Source: Ignisphaera aggregans DSM 17230
Lineage (GTDB): Archaea > Thermoproteota > Thermoprotei_A > Sulfolobales > Ignisphaeraceae
NCBI GenBank assembly: GCA_000145985.1
Contig: CP002098.1
Location: 372,001 to 436,000, forward strand
Direction: 5' to 3'
DNA length: 64,000 nucleotides
The position numbers and the translations under genes were made by a program. A model generated the notes under the pieces. The model was given only the letters and a program-made list of their open reading frames with translations, was not told the origin of the DNA and did no database searches. Below are positions 26,551 to 36,233 of this stretch, in pieces. Positions within the stretch are counted from its first letter, which is position 1; each line of letters opens with the position of its first letter.

Positions 26551-28029
26551 TTATTCAAATACATATCTCTTCCTATAGTAGCTTCCAATAAGTAGATATA
26601 TAGGTAGAAATTCTAGTCTTCCCAGATACATTGCTATAATTAATACCATTTTTGATGCAATAGGTGCTGAAATATTTGTTATTCCTATGCTAAGTCCTAC
26701 GGCTGATTGTGCAGATATTGTTTCAAAGAGGCAATCGATATAGCTATACATATATATATTGTTTATGATTAGTGTAATATATAGAGTTGATGAGAGTATT
26801 ATTGCTGTAATAAAGTAGAGAAATATAAAGGATAGAACCATGGAAACTTCTGATTCGTCTAGAACCTCTCTACCAAGTCTCTTAACCACAATAGTTTCCT
26901 CAGGTATGAAGGGTCTTAATAATTCCCATGAGATAGACTTTAAAGCTATAATAAACCTCTTAATCTTTATCCCACCTGCTGTAGAAAATGTTGCTCCTCC
27001 TATAACCATAGCTAATATCAATATCAATTTAATTATATCAGGATCATTATAAATGTTATCTATTTGAAAACCTGTTGTTGTAAATCCTGACAACATGTGA
27101 TATATCCATATAATTGTCTTGTTAGAAATATTCATTATATATCCCACTATACCTATTACTAATGTGAAAATCAATGATATAGCTATAAAACCTCTCACCT
27201 CGGGAGAACTAAAGAAATTTCTGAGTTTAAACCTTATGAGATTGTATAGATCGTTAAAATTGAATGCTCCTAACACCATAACAATACCAGATGTTGCCAA
27301 TATCAAATAATTCTTACCTTGAAACCAATAGCCTATGCTCTGTGAGTTTGTGGACATACCTCCAGTAGCTATAGCTGTCATTGAATGAGCTATTGAATCT
27401 AAGATATTCATTCCACTAATGCTAAGAAGAATCACACCAATAGATGTATATATTATGTATACAATGAACAATCTTCTAATTGTTGATATTATTGTTGGAG
27501 CTAGTCTACTTCCTCTCTCAGCCATGTATACTGTTCTCAAAAATCTATGGAGAAACGGCAGAAGTGCTCCTGAGACAACAACTATGCCAAGTTCTCCAGT
27601 CCACTGTGTTATCGATCTCCACAATAGAATTACATAGGGTAAGTCTTCTGGAGTAGTTATGATTGTTAAACCTGTACCTGTAAAACCACTTATTGATTCA
27701 AAGAATGCATCAAAGATATCTAGATCTATGGTATACCTATATATTATTGCAGATACACAAGGTATTATGAGCCATGACAAGACAACAACAATAAAAGCAT
27801 CTATAATTTCTGTAATGGGTTCTCCACGGCAAAGATAAGTTGGAATAAGAAATATTAATATCATAACTAGTGATATTTCAATAAGTCTTATACTACTTAG
27901 TTTTTCTATCTCGATACCGGTATAGGAACTATATAGAAAGAATATCACTCCTAGAAGTAAGGCTATAAATAGGATCGTTGTAACTAGTATTGATACTGAG
28001 AATATTATTGCTTTCAGTCTCTTCGACAT
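26551..28029 (-). CDS. trkH: TrkH-type potassium transporter membrane subunit
   Basis: Eight main membrane helices plus four pore loops are expected. The four filter segments are visible in order: GFTGTGL, ATGGMST, GFTTTGF and AQSAVGL. The first three keep the central Gly, and the fourth keeps VGL. The C-terminal GRLEFLPIY is a family hallmark. Length 492 aa is normal. Together with the downstream trkA gene it forms a complete Trk system for potassium uptake. Confidence 0.93.
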   Translation of the reverse strand: MSKRLKAIIFSVSILVTTILFIALLLGVIFFLYSSYTGIEIEKLSSIRLIEISLVMILIFLIPTYLCRGEPITEIIDAFIVVVLSWLIIPCVSAIIYRYTIDLDIFDAFFESISGFTGTGLTIITTPEDLPYVILLWRSITQWTGELGIVVVSGALLPFLHRFLRTVYMAERGSRLAPTIISTIRRLFIVYIIYTSIGVILLSISGMNILDSIAHSMTAIATGGMSTNSQSIGYWFQGKNYLILATSGIVMVLGAFNFNDLYNLIRFKLRNFFSSPEVRGFIAISLIFTLVIGIVGYIMNISNKTIIWIYHMLSGFTTTGFQIDNIYNDPDIIKLILILAMVIGGATFSTAGGIKIKRFIIALKSISWELLRPFIPEETIVVKRLGREVLDESEVSMVLSFIFLYFITAIILSSTLYITLIINNIYMYSYIDCLFETISAQSAVGLSIGITNISAPIASKMVLIIAMYLGRLEFLPIYLLIGSYYRKRYVFE

Positions 28030-28062
28030 ATCTATGAAAATAGATGTTTTAAGTATAAAAAT

Positions 28063-28473
28063 TTATTGTTTTATAGGAATAAACTTTATTCCATATATAA
28101 TGAGATTCTCATTAGACTCTTCCCATATTCTTCTAAGAACAGCTTCTACCTCCATACCAATATAAACCTCGTTTGGCTCAACATCAGCTAAAGTTGATAA
28201 AACTTTGACACCATTTTCAAGCTCTATTAATGCGGCTATAATTGGTGCTCTAGATCTATATCCTTCGGGTACTGTATATTCTACTGTCCATGAAATAACC
28301 TTTCCCTTCTTCGGCAGTTCTATTCTAGTTGTTTCTCTAGATCCACAGTAGGGACATGATGGCTTTGGTGGATAGAACTCTTTTCCACATCTTAGACATT
28401 TAGATCCTATTAGTCTATATCTAGCATCTCTTTCTCTCCATACTCTTGCGGGAGAGATCTTCATATCCATCAC
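28063..28473 (-). CDS. DUF35 OB-fold protein, thiolase/HMG-CoA synthase partner
   Basis: A zinc-ribbon (C26, C29, C40, C43) is followed by an OB-fold, the layout of archaeal DUF35 proteins that bridge acetoacetyl-CoA thiolase and HMG-CoA synthase and bind the CoA arm in the mevalonate pathway. It overlaps the thiolase by 4 nt, so the two are co-translated. HMG-CoA synthase is encoded about 16 kb away at 44143, not next to it as in many archaea. Met4 is an alternative start. Confidence 0.88.
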   Translation of the reverse strand: MMDMKISPARVWRERDARYRLIGSKCLRCGKEFYPPKPSCPYCGSRETTRIELPKKGKVISWTVEYTVPEGYRSRAPIIAALIELENGVKVLSTLADVEPNEVYIGMEVEAVLRRIWEESNENLIIYGIKFIPIKQ

Positions 28474-29621
28474 CTCCTAAGAATTATAACAGATGTTAGT
28501 GTAGCTACTCCTCCAGTATTCATTGCAAGTCCTATCAATGGTGATGGAGCTCTTACTCCTGGGAAATCACCTCTTAGCTGCATTGCTATTTCAGCTACCT
28601 GATATACACCTGTAGCACCTACAGGATGTCCTCTTGCCTTCAGTCCTCCACTAAGATTTATACTGGGTTTATCCCCTACAGAGAATCTTCCATCTCTAAT
28701 CATCTTCCACGACTCTCCAGGTCTAGTAAATCCGAGACCCTCTATAGATAGTAGAGCTGTTATTGTAAATGCATCATGTATCTCAGCTACATCAATATCC
28801 TTAGGCTCTACTCCAGCCATCTTATAAGCCTTTTCAGCAGCTCTCACCACACTCAGTGGATATAATAGATCTTCTCTTGATGAAAGATCAAGAGCATCTG
28901 AACCTAGACCAACACCAGCTATCTCTATAGGAGTATCGCTTATCTTTCTAGCGATATCCTCAGATGCTATTAGAATAGCTGCAGCTCCATCACCTATAGG
29001 TGCAGAGTCCATAAGCTTTATAGGATCTGCTATAGTTGGAGAATTTATTACATCTTCAACTGTTATCATATTTCTCAGCTGTGCAAAAGGATTTTTAGAG
29101 CCATATTCATGCATTCTCACAGGCCATATAGCTAAATCCTCTCTTCTAGCTTCATATCTATTCATATACAACCTCATTACAAGAGCATTTAGAGCAGGAA
29201 AACTTATCCCATAGATATATTCATGTTCGGCATCAGCAGCTTGTGCAAGTGCTGATGTAACTGTAGCTGTTGGATAATCACTCATTTTCTCAACACCAAC
29301 AACAAGAACCTGGTTATAGAGTCCAGAAGCAACAAGAGAATAGCCAACAGCAACAGCATGGCCACCACTACCACATGCAGCCTCAACCTTCATCCCCCCA
29401 ACACCACGAAGACCAGCAGCATCAGCTACAAGAGCAGCAAGAGAATCTTGTTGATATAGTGAACTACTCATCATATTGCCAACAACTATAGCTTCAGGGC
29501 TAAACATCTTAACATCTTTCTCTAACATTCTAATAGCACTATAAACAAGATCATGATATCCCTTATCATAGTGTCTATCAATTTTTGTCATTCCAACTCC
29601 AACAATATATGCTCTAGCCAT
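28470..29621 (-). CDS. acetyl-CoA acetyltransferase (archaeal thiolase)
   Basis: This archaeal SCP-x-like thiolase condenses acetyl-CoA into acetoacetyl-CoA, the first step of the mevalonate pathway. The nucleophile is C83 (AACGSGGH), H282 lies in the HDAF motif and H332 in GHPVGATG. Length 383 aa is typical. It is the first gene of a two-gene unit with DUF35. A role in fatty-acid breakdown is possible, but the DUF35 partner favours the mevalonate pathway. Confidence 0.92.
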   Translation of the reverse strand: MARAYIVGVGMTKIDRHYDKGYHDLVYSAIRMLEKDVKMFSPEAIVVGNMMSSSLYQQDSLAALVADAAGLRGVGGMKVEAACGSGGHAVAVGYSLVASGLYNQVLVVGVEKMSDYPTATVTSALAQAADAEHEYIYGISFPALNALVMRLYMNRYEARREDLAIWPVRMHEYGSKNPFAQLRNMITVEDVINSPTIADPIKLMDSAPIGDGAAAILIASEDIARKISDTPIEIAGVGLGSDALDLSSREDLLYPLSVVRAAEKAYKMAGVEPKDIDVAEIHDAFTITALLSIEGLGFTRPGESWKMIRDGRFSVGDKPSINLSGGLKARGHPVGATGVYQVAEIAMQLRGDFPGVRAPSPLIGLAMNTGGVATLTSVIILRR

Positions 29622-29742
29622 TGCTATACACCCTAGACTTTATAACAATAAATCATGGTAGCGATATTTAAGGCATACGCTGTTCATTGAGAATTTCGTT
29701 ATTCTAGGACAATAAAGTTTTTTAGCTAATTGAGTGGTATAG

Positions 29743-29797
29743 ATATTGATGACTTGAGTTATGCCCACTGAGAGATGATGAGTATCGGGGTATAGGA
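29743..29797 (+). ncRNA. possible box C/D sRNA with degenerate D box
   Basis: In the 241-nt gap between the thiolase and antiporter genes, TTGATGA (29746-29752), then CTGA (29768-29771), a 3-nt gap and ATGATGA (29775-29781) reproduce the C-D'-C' order and spacing. The expected D box 12 nt on reads AGGA, not CTGA. A TATA-like GTTTTTTAG (29717-29725) lies about 26 nt before the C box. The missing D box keeps confidence low. Confidence 0.28.
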
Positions 29798-29862
29798 TAT
29801 TGTTTAGAGTTACATAAATTGCTAGATAAATGGTATAGAAATATTTTAGTGATTTGTAATAT

Positions 29863-31026
29863 CTATGAATAGAATTTAATTATCTGAATTACTACTAATG
29901 TAGCTAGAGTTACTATTATTGGTGTGACAGCTATTGTTGAATAGAATGCTGTATCCATATATCCATGGATAAATAGCGTAAGTATCAAGGTATTTTCTAG
30001 GAATCCTCTTAAATTCATTATTACTCCCAATTCTATTGACTTCAATCTATCTTTAACAATGTAGTAGCTAGGTATTGAGCATCCCAAGAATTTACCTATA
30101 CTCATAGCTAATGCCAACATTATTATATTGTTTATATTAATGCTACTTATATTTATCATTAATCCTATTGATGTAAAGAGTATTGGTAGAAAGAATATAT
30201 TTAGAATCTTCTCAAGATCATCTCTAAGTTCAGATACTATTGATGCATATCTTAGTAGATGGTCATGTCCTCTAGAAACATATTTAATGAATAGACCTAG
30301 GAGAAATGCTATGAGAATCTCACTGAATTCTATGTATATAGCGATAGCTGTTGATATAAAGAGCAACGCTATAAATATAGATTTTAGAAACTCCTTTCTC
30401 ACTACTATATAGATTCTACTAAAAACATATATTAATGTAATTATAGCTATGAATATAGGAATACCTATCATAGCACTGTTGATTATTTTAATAGGATTGG
30501 TTAGCATTAGATATATACTTGTAAAGACTATTGCTAATATGTCGTCAAATATACTTGCACCTATGGCATAGTCTTTAACATCTAAATGGCTTATTGCTTT
30601 TGTTGCTACTGATACTATTTCTGATGCTGTATTTGATAATATTATTGATAGTATGAGAGATAGTGATAGGCTAATCCTAATTATTATATGGAGTACTATG
30701 AATGTTAATATGAATGTAAGGGATATACCAAAAATCCCTATTATAATACTATTTCTAGCTCTATGCTTTAAGAATTCCACATCTGTGGATAAACCCATTA
30801 GAAATACTATAAGGATTGCGGTAAACCTTATGATATTCTCAAAATATTGTGTTGAGATATTGTTGCCAACAACTATATTTAGTATTATCCCTGCTATAAA
30901 CCATGATATAAATGGCTCTATATGTATATATCTAAGGAATGCTTCAAAAATTTTTGCTAGCGATAAAAGGAGTAGAATGAGTGTTATATCTATAATCAAT
31001 TTATTTACCGTGAGATTTCTCTCCAT
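29863..31026 (-). CDS. CPA2-family cation/proton antiporter
   Basis: The protein has about 11-12 membrane helices. The family's discontinuous-helix motif SNTASEI lies at 131-137, and the ion-binding double aspartate is D161-D162 (SIFDDILAI), as in electrogenic antiporters. Length 387 aa matches a transporter without the C-terminal TrkA domain. It should exchange Na+ or K+ for H+. Its start overlaps the radical SAM gene by 22 nt on the same strand, so the two share a transcript. Confidence 0.87.
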   Translation of the reverse strand: MERNLTVNKLIIDITLILLLLSLAKIFEAFLRYIHIEPFISWFIAGIILNIVVGNNISTQYFENIIRFTAILIVFLMGLSTDVEFLKHRARNSIIIGIFGISLTFILTFIVLHIIIRISLSLSLILSIILSNTASEIVSVATKAISHLDVKDYAIGASIFDDILAIVFTSIYLMLTNPIKIINSAMIGIPIFIAIITLIYVFSRIYIVVRKEFLKSIFIALLFISTAIAIYIEFSEILIAFLLGLFIKYVSRGHDHLLRYASIVSELRDDLEKILNIFFLPILFTSIGLMINISSININNIIMLALAMSIGKFLGCSIPSYYIVKDRLKSIELGVIMNLRGFLENTLILTLFIHGYMDTAFYSTIAVTPIIVTLATLVVIQIIKFYS

Positions 31027-32141
31027 AGAATTCCTAAAGAATCTGCATAGCTATAAACCTCTTCTAGCTCCTCACGCTTTGGCCTTCTAGCAATATCTCT
31101 ATATTCATATGCTTTATATTCAGGTCTATACTGATCCATTATATTGACAAGAACTCTATCCTTTGGTAGATTCTCTGCTATCCATCTTAGTACAGGTTTT
31201 GAACAACATTCTATATGGTTTGGCAGTACCAGATGTCTTATTATCATATCTCCCCATTCTATGGCTATCCTATGGTTTCTACCAACAATATCTATATATC
31301 TAGTTATCTTTGATAATCTATATGCACATTCATTGTTTCCATATTTGAAGTCTGGGAGCCATATATCTATTACATGTATCAATAGCTTCATAGATTCTAT
31401 ACTCATATAGAAATTGCTATTCCATAGCTGTGCAATATTTATATCAAGATATTTAAGGCTTTCCAAGATATTATGGATATTTGGGGTAGGTTCACCACCA
31501 ACATGATTAATATTTCTAGCTCCATTCCTTGTAAGCTCTTTCTGCATAACAGCTATATTCTTTGCATCAACCTCTATACCACCAAATGGATGTTCCTGAG
31601 ATATATCCCAGTTCTGGCAAAATACACATCTAAAGTTACAGCTACCATAGAAAATAGTTCCACTAGGTACAAGAGGAGCTTCCTCACCTATATGTAGAAA
31701 CCAGCTATGCACATAACTATTTGTCTCAAGTCTACACCTACCTACATAGCCCTTCGTCCTATCTACACCACATCTCCATTCACAAAAACTACATTTGCCC
31801 AGGATTTTTCTTGCAATAGCTATCTTTAGATCAAGAAAACTTCTCTCACTATATCTATATCTTTTTAAGAACTCATTAAACTTTATACCTTCCCCTCTAA
31901 CCTCCTTCCAAAGAGATAGAAAAGTCTTCTCTAGAGAGTCGTGATACCACCAAAGAGATTCTATATCATCGTCGAATCTCACATCACTAGGAATCTCAAT
32001 AACTTTAGCTATATGGAATTTAGCTGGAGATTCTTCAAGTAGAATTGAATAATACCAACTAAGAACGCTTTTGAAGGTACTGTTATGTAGAGCTTCAAGA
32101 GCATCTGGACGAATAAAATAAACCTCGCTAACTCTAAACAT
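31005..32141 (-). CDS. COG1313-type radical SAM protein (PflA-related)
   Basis: From Met at 32141, the radical SAM cysteines are C168, C172 and C175 (SCNFRCVFC), preceded by an auxiliary cysteine set C117, C120, C124 and C136 (CSFCEWRC, then CRLE). VGGEPTPN follows. This resembles the uncharacterised pyruvate-formate lyase activase-like COG1313 proteins of archaea, whose substrate is unknown. The open frame starts at 32192, but ATG 32141 follows a GTGGAG and a TATAAAG about 30 nt upstream, and is preferred. It is coupled to the antiporter gene by a 22-nt overlap. Confidence 0.8.
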   Translation of the reverse strand: MFRVSEVYFIRPDALEALHNSTFKSVLSWYYSILLEESPAKFHIAKVIEIPSDVRFDDDIESLWWYHDSLEKTFLSLWKEVRGEGIKFNEFLKRYRYSERSFLDLKIAIARKILGKCSFCEWRCGVDRTKGYVGRCRLETNSYVHSWFLHIGEEAPLVPSGTIFYGSCNFRCVFCQNWDISQEHPFGGIEVDAKNIAVMQKELTRNGARNINHVGGEPTPNIHNILESLKYLDINIAQLWNSNFYMSIESMKLLIHVIDIWLPDFKYGNNECAYRLSKITRYIDIVGRNHRIAIEWGDMIIRHLVLPNHIECCSKPVLRWIAENLPKDRVLVNIMDQYRPEYKAYEYRDIARRPKREELEEVYSYADSLGILWREISR

Positions 32142-32203
32142 AGGCTCCACATAATTTCCACGACTCTTGTAATCTTTATAAATGTTAAACATGCTTAAAA
32201 GAT

Positions 32204-32215
32204 ATGATGCATCAT
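32204..32215. promoter_or_regulatory. 12-bp perfect palindrome upstream of radical SAM gene
   Basis: ATGATGCATCAT is a perfect palindrome in the gap before the radical SAM/antiporter unit, on the upstream side of its TATA-like sequences. It may be an operator, but a 12-bp palindrome in AT-rich DNA can arise by chance. Confidence 0.25.
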
Positions 32216-32278
32216 TATCTATCTACTTCCATTTTTATCTCTCATAAACCTCTCTATCAATAACCATAGTATTGATAT

Positions 32279-32749
32279 CTACTTTGTAGATGGTTTAAAT
32301 ATATCACTATCTATTATTATTGGATCTAGATAATCTATGAGATCAACTACATAGACTTTGTATAGCCTTTTCCTAGATCCTCCTCCACATATGATATATT
32401 CATGATTAAGTATTGCTAAATCCATAAAAATTCTACATATTTTAATCTTGTTGCTAATAGGTGTTACACCTCCTATTTCTACACCTGTTATCTCCTTTAC
32501 TTCTCTAGGTCTTGCCAATCTTATCTTCTTACCGAGGTATCTAGATAGACCATCCATATCTATACGATTATCACCTCTAACAATAGCAACAATACATTCA
32601 TCATCGCTCTTCAGTATTAGTGTCTTAGCTATTCTCTCTATAGGTTCACCACTAAGTCTAGAAGCATCCTCAACTGTATCTACATATGAATCATATTCGT
32701 AGACCTCTACATCAATACCTTCTATATGGTCAATATATTTTTTAGCCAT
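32279..32749 (-). CDS. YbaK/EbsC-type aminoacyl-tRNA deacylase
   Basis: The 156-residue protein matches the YbaK/ProX editing fold that removes wrongly attached amino acids from tRNA. The conserved Lys is in AKTLILK, with GGVTPI and GGGSRK loops after it, all in family order. It is cytoplasmic and free-standing. Substrate could be Cys-tRNA-Pro, Ala-tRNA-Pro or another; sequence does not decide. Monocistronic, with a divergent NfeD gene upstream. Confidence 0.85.
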   Translation of the reverse strand: MAKKYIDHIEGIDVEVYEYDSYVDTVEDASRLSGEPIERIAKTLILKSDDECIVAIVRGDNRIDMDGLSRYLGKKIRLARPREVKEITGVEIGGVTPISNKIKICRIFMDLAILNHEYIICGGGSRKRLYKVYVVDLIDYLDPIIIDSDIFKPSTK

Positions 32750-32818
32750 ATAGACCTAGACACCATTATATCAAAAGGCTATAAGTAGCTATTAATATAT
32801 CTTTCTCTGGCTATCCAT

Positions 32819-34045
32819 ATGAGGACAGCAATAGTTATTTTGATACTTTTTATCACACTTATATCTATACCACATGCTATGGGTTTATCCTCAAAAAAGG
32901 CACTTATTCTAGAGATTGATGATACTATTGATGGTGGAATGGCTTCATATATAAGTAGAAATATTGAGGGTATCAACATCTCTAACGCTATAGTGATTCT
33001 CTCTATAAATAGCTATGGTGGTTATCTAGCATCTGCAGATGAGATAATAAATAAAATTCTATCCTCTGGCATAGAATGCTACTCATGGATTCCACCAGGA
33101 GGTAAAGCAGTTTCTGCAGCGGCTCTTATTGCTTTATCATGTAGAGATATCTATATGGCTCCTGGAACAGTTTTTGGCGGGATGCTCCCCTATCCATCAG
33201 ATGAAAAGGTGCTTAGCTATGTAGAGTCTAGAGCTTTATCACTAGTTGAGAGAAGGATGAATATAACAGATGATGTTAAGTCTCTTATAAGATCTATGGT
33301 TAGAGATGGAAAGTCTTATACAGCTGAAGAGCTTAGGAATATAGGGTTTATCAAAATGGTTTATAGTCTTGATGATGTTCTTCGTGATCTAGGTGTATCC
33401 TCATATACAGTTGCTAGAAGAGGTATAGGTGATAAGTTTCTATCTATATTATCAAATACTGTTATCTCTAGTCTTCTTCTTGCTACAGGTATATTATTAA
33501 TAATAATTGAGGTTCTTACAACAGGTTTCCAAGGATATGGTATTGCAGGGGTTATAGCAATAGCTCTTGCACTCTATGGAATGCATCTAGTTCCACCAGA
33601 TATAATAGTGTTGACCATATTGTTATCAGGTATAGTCCTTATAGCAATAGAGCTACATACACCTGGCTTTGGAGCATTTGGAATAGCTGGAACTACGCTC
33701 TTGGTAATAGGTGTAGTACTAGGTATATACTTTACACCACCTGAGCTTAGATCCGAAGCTATGTATTCTATAGTAAGTGGTTTACTAATATTTTCAGGTC
33801 TAATGATATTTATAGCAGTAAAAGCATCATCAGTACTAAGGATTAGAAGACCTTCTCTTAGTGAAAAACTTATGAATTCTATAGGTATAGCGAAGACAGA
33901 TGTATATGAGAATAGCCCTGGAGTGGTATATATACTTAATGAGGAGTGGACTGCATATTCTGTTAAAGGTGTTATAAAAGCTGGGTCAAAGGTTAAAGTA
34001 GTAAGGGTTGAAGGTCTTAAGCTATATGTAGAAGAGGTTAGATAG
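32819..34045 (+). CDS. NfeD/ClpP-like membrane serine protease
   Basis: This is a STOPP/NfeD-type membrane protease that cleaves stomatin partners. The signal sequence is about 1-20; the ClpP-like domain has catalytic S99 (GGKAVSAAALIA) and K130 (PSDEKVLSY), the Ser-Lys pair of the Pyrococcus 1510-N homologue. Five or so membrane helices (about 212-340) and a C-terminal NfeD OB domain (about 350-408) follow. It lies 43 nt upstream of the stomatin gene, as in Pyrococcus. It probably controls membrane protein quality. Confidence 0.92.
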   Translation: MRTAIVILILFITLISIPHAMGLSSKKALILEIDDTIDGGMASYISRNIEGINISNAIVILSINSYGGYLASADEIINKILSSGIECYSWIPPGGKAVSAAALIALSCRDIYMAPGTVFGGMLPYPSDEKVLSYVESRALSLVERRMNITDDVKSLIRSMVRDGKSYTAEELRNIGFIKMVYSLDDVLRDLGVSSYTVARRGIGDKFLSILSNTVISSLLLATGILLIIIEVLTTGFQGYGIAGVIAIALALYGMHLVPPDIIVLTILLSGIVLIAIELHTPGFGAFGIAGTTLLVIGVVLGIYFTPPELRSEAMYSIVSGLLIFSGLMIFIAVKASSVLRIRRPSLSEKLMNSIGIAKTDVYENSPGVVYILNEEWTAYSVKGVIKAGSKVKVVRVEGLKLYVEEVR

Positions 34046-34088
34046 ATATATTTACCAGCTCTATATATTATCTAGATAGGTGATATCT

Positions 34089-34952
34089 ATGGATATAGTA
34101 TCAATAGCATTTTTATCAATATTCATAGTAATATTCATTGCTATAATCATAACCCATCTAAAGGTTGTACCAGAATATAAAAGGCTTGTAGTATTTAGAT
34201 TGGGGAGACTATTAAGTGTTAAGGGCCCTGGAATAGTCTTCTTAGTACCTATAATAGATCGAGGTGTTGAGGTAGATCTAAGGGAATTTGTACTAGATAT
34301 ACCTCCACAGACATGTATAACAAAGGATAATGCTCCTGTGGATGTAGATCTACTTATATATATGAAGATATTTGATGCTATAAAAGCTGTAACAGAAGTT
34401 CAAAACTATGTTACTGCTTCTACAGGTATTGCAATAACAACGCTAAGAGCTATTATCGGTGATATGCAGTTAGATGATGTACTGGCTAAGAGGGAGTACA
34501 TAAATTCTACTCTTAGAGCAAAGCTAGATGAGGTAACAGATAGATGGGGGATAAAGGTAACATCAGTTGAAATCAAAGAGATTAAACCTCCAAGAGAGGT
34601 TCAAGAGGCCATGATAAAGCAGATGGCTGCAGAGAGAAATAGAAGAGCAATGATTCTAGAGGCAGAGGGTAAAAAGACAGCAGCAATACTTGAGGCAGAG
34701 GGTCAGCGTGAAGCAATGATAAAGAAGGGAGAGGGTGAGAAACAGTATGAGATACTTGTAGCAGAAGGCAAAGCCAAAGCACTAGAGATGATTAATGAAG
34801 TTGCAATGAGGTTAGGATCAAATGCTCTACTCCTACAGTATATGGAGGCATTGAAAACAATTGCACAGAGTCCAGCTACAAAGATAGTTATACCATTAGA
34901 GATGTTATCAGCAATGACGAGGATATTTAGTATTAGGGAGGAGAGACATTAG
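34089..34952 (+). CDS. SPFH/stomatin-like protein
   Basis: The N-terminal membrane helix (about 5-25) is followed by the SPFH/band 7 domain (VPEYKRLVVFRLGRL to IKPPREVQEAM) and a long Glu/Ala/Lys-rich coiled coil (about 180-250), then a hydrophobic end, which is the site cleaved by the partner protease in homologues. ATG 34089 is preceded by GGTGAT (34079-34084), which decides it over GTG 34080. It forms an operon with the NfeD protease. Confidence 0.92.
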   Translation: MDIVSIAFLSIFIVIFIAIIITHLKVVPEYKRLVVFRLGRLLSVKGPGIVFLVPIIDRGVEVDLREFVLDIPPQTCITKDNAPVDVDLLIYMKIFDAIKAVTEVQNYVTASTGIAITTLRAIIGDMQLDDVLAKREYINSTLRAKLDEVTDRWGIKVTSVEIKEIKPPREVQEAMIKQMAAERNRRAMILEAEGKKTAAILEAEGQREAMIKKGEGEKQYEILVAEGKAKALEMINEVAMRLGSNALLLQYMEALKTIAQSPATKIVIPLEMLSAMTRIFSIREERH

Positions 34953-34958
34953 ATAGAT

Positions 34959-35006
34959 TAAAGTAGATAAATTTAAAAAATATATTTTTATCTATCTCTA
35001 CTTTAT
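34959..35006. terminator. imperfect inverted repeat between convergent genes
   Basis: AAAGTAGATAAA (34960-34971) pairs, with a small bulge, with TTTATCTATCTCTACTTT (about 34987-35004). The repeat contains A and T runs and separates the stomatin gene from the convergent GH12 gene. It may terminate both. Confidence 0.35.
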
Positions 35007-36164
35007 TTCAATGCCAGGTATAGCCATGAAGTCTCTTATGGTCCACTCAAATATGGCTATACCATTTGAGGTTCTTGAACCCCATTCTGTACCTATTTCC
35101 CAATCAAGTAGATAGTAATTCGATATATCTATACCATCTGTGTATTTAGATAGGGCTTTTACAAATTGTGTTGGATCATATACTACAGAACCACATCTTA
35201 TACTCCAATCCTTTGGTTTAAATGCTATATAGTCCCATCCACCCCATGGAACACTATTCATTTTCCATACCTCGAATGTCTTATAGTATTTAGTACCATT
35301 TATAACTATTGGCAATATCTCTTCACCAATTCTACTTCCAGCAGGCTGGAGATTTTGGTTAAATAGCCATACCATTATCTCTATATCTCCTTGACTAGGA
35401 GAGGCACCAGCATTTCTAGCTATTGATTCTCTGACGATCCATGCATCTGCAGCTATATTAAAGTTCATAGAGGGATCTAGCCTATCTATACATATATAGA
35501 AGCTTACTACAAATGGCTTAAGCTCACTTATCTTCATTGGAAATGCTACACCAAATCCATTAACATAGCTATAGTCCCAAGGCTTTCTACCAATATAGAT
35601 CTCTGGATATCCATTAGTCCATTCAGCTGGAGATACATTGGTGAGATTGCTTATGAATTTTATAGATCTTGTAGAGAGATTTATAATCATTTTCTGATAG
35701 CCTTGGGCCGATCTCATATTCCATGGATTTATAGCTACCTTTACATCTGAAATACCATCACCATTAATATCTAGGGTTTTTACAGTACTAAGATCCTTTG
35801 GATATTCAAGTATTATCGACATAGGTGAAGTAATTGTAGTTGTAGTATATATAGTTTGCGATACTGTTTGATAGACTGTTGAAGTTAGTATTGATGTCAT
35901 TGTAACTGTTGCTATAGATGTTACTGTTGTATATTGTGTTTCTGTTGTGGTTTCTCTCACAATTCCCTCTATAGTTGTTGGTATTATAGTTGTTATTGTT
36001 TTTGTTTCTTGCTGTATTATTGTTCTAGGTACTGTTTCTGTATATGTGATAGTCTCTGTAACTATAGTCTTTGTCCCTGGACCACCAATAACAATATATA
36101 TGCCTAGAGCTAACAGAGCAATAACAAGTATTACAACAATAATCTGTAAACCACTTACAGCCAT
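34998..36164 (-). CDS. membrane-anchored GH12 endo-beta-glucanase
   Basis: GH12 enzymes cleave beta-1,4-glucans by a retaining mechanism. Here the N-terminal helix (about 7-27) anchors the protein, a Thr/Val-rich linker (about 30-115) extends it, and the catalytic domain holds nucleophile E262 (GDIEIMVWL) and acid/base E360 (EIGTEWGS). A DxNxDG loop (DINGDGISD, 132-140) may bind calcium. The build is like the surface endoglucanases of Sulfolobus and Pyrococcus. The Shine-Dalgarno AGGTGAG is 6 nt before the ATG. It points to cellulose or mixed glucans as a growth substrate. Confidence 0.88.
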   Translation of the reverse strand: MAVSGLQIIVVILVIALLALGIYIVIGGPGTKTIVTETITYTETVPRTIIQQETKTITTIIPTTIEGIVRETTTETQYTTVTSIATVTMTSILTSTVYQTVSQTIYTTTTITSPMSIILEYPKDLSTVKTLDINGDGISDVKVAINPWNMRSAQGYQKMIINLSTRSIKFISNLTNVSPAEWTNGYPEIYIGRKPWDYSYVNGFGVAFPMKISELKPFVVSFYICIDRLDPSMNFNIAADAWIVRESIARNAGASPSQGDIEIMVWLFNQNLQPAGSRIGEEILPIVINGTKYYKTFEVWKMNSVPWGGWDYIAFKPKDWSIRCGSVVYDPTQFVKALSKYTDGIDISNYYLLDWEIGTEWGSRTSNGIAIFEWTIRDFMAIPGIEIK

Positions 36165-36233
36165 ATACTACTCACCTAGGGCTACAGAACTTAGCTATTA
36201 TTAATAAATCTTTATGTTGCTAAAAATATTGAA

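Noticed and set aside
29270-29491. Gln/His-rich frame opposite the thiolase gene
   Set aside because: It is the out-of-frame shadow of Ala/Val-rich thiolase codons.
35800-36110. Thr-codon-rich repeats as a tandem DNA repeat array
   Set aside because: The pattern is the Thr/Val-rich linker of the GH12 protein and does not form regular DNA repeats.
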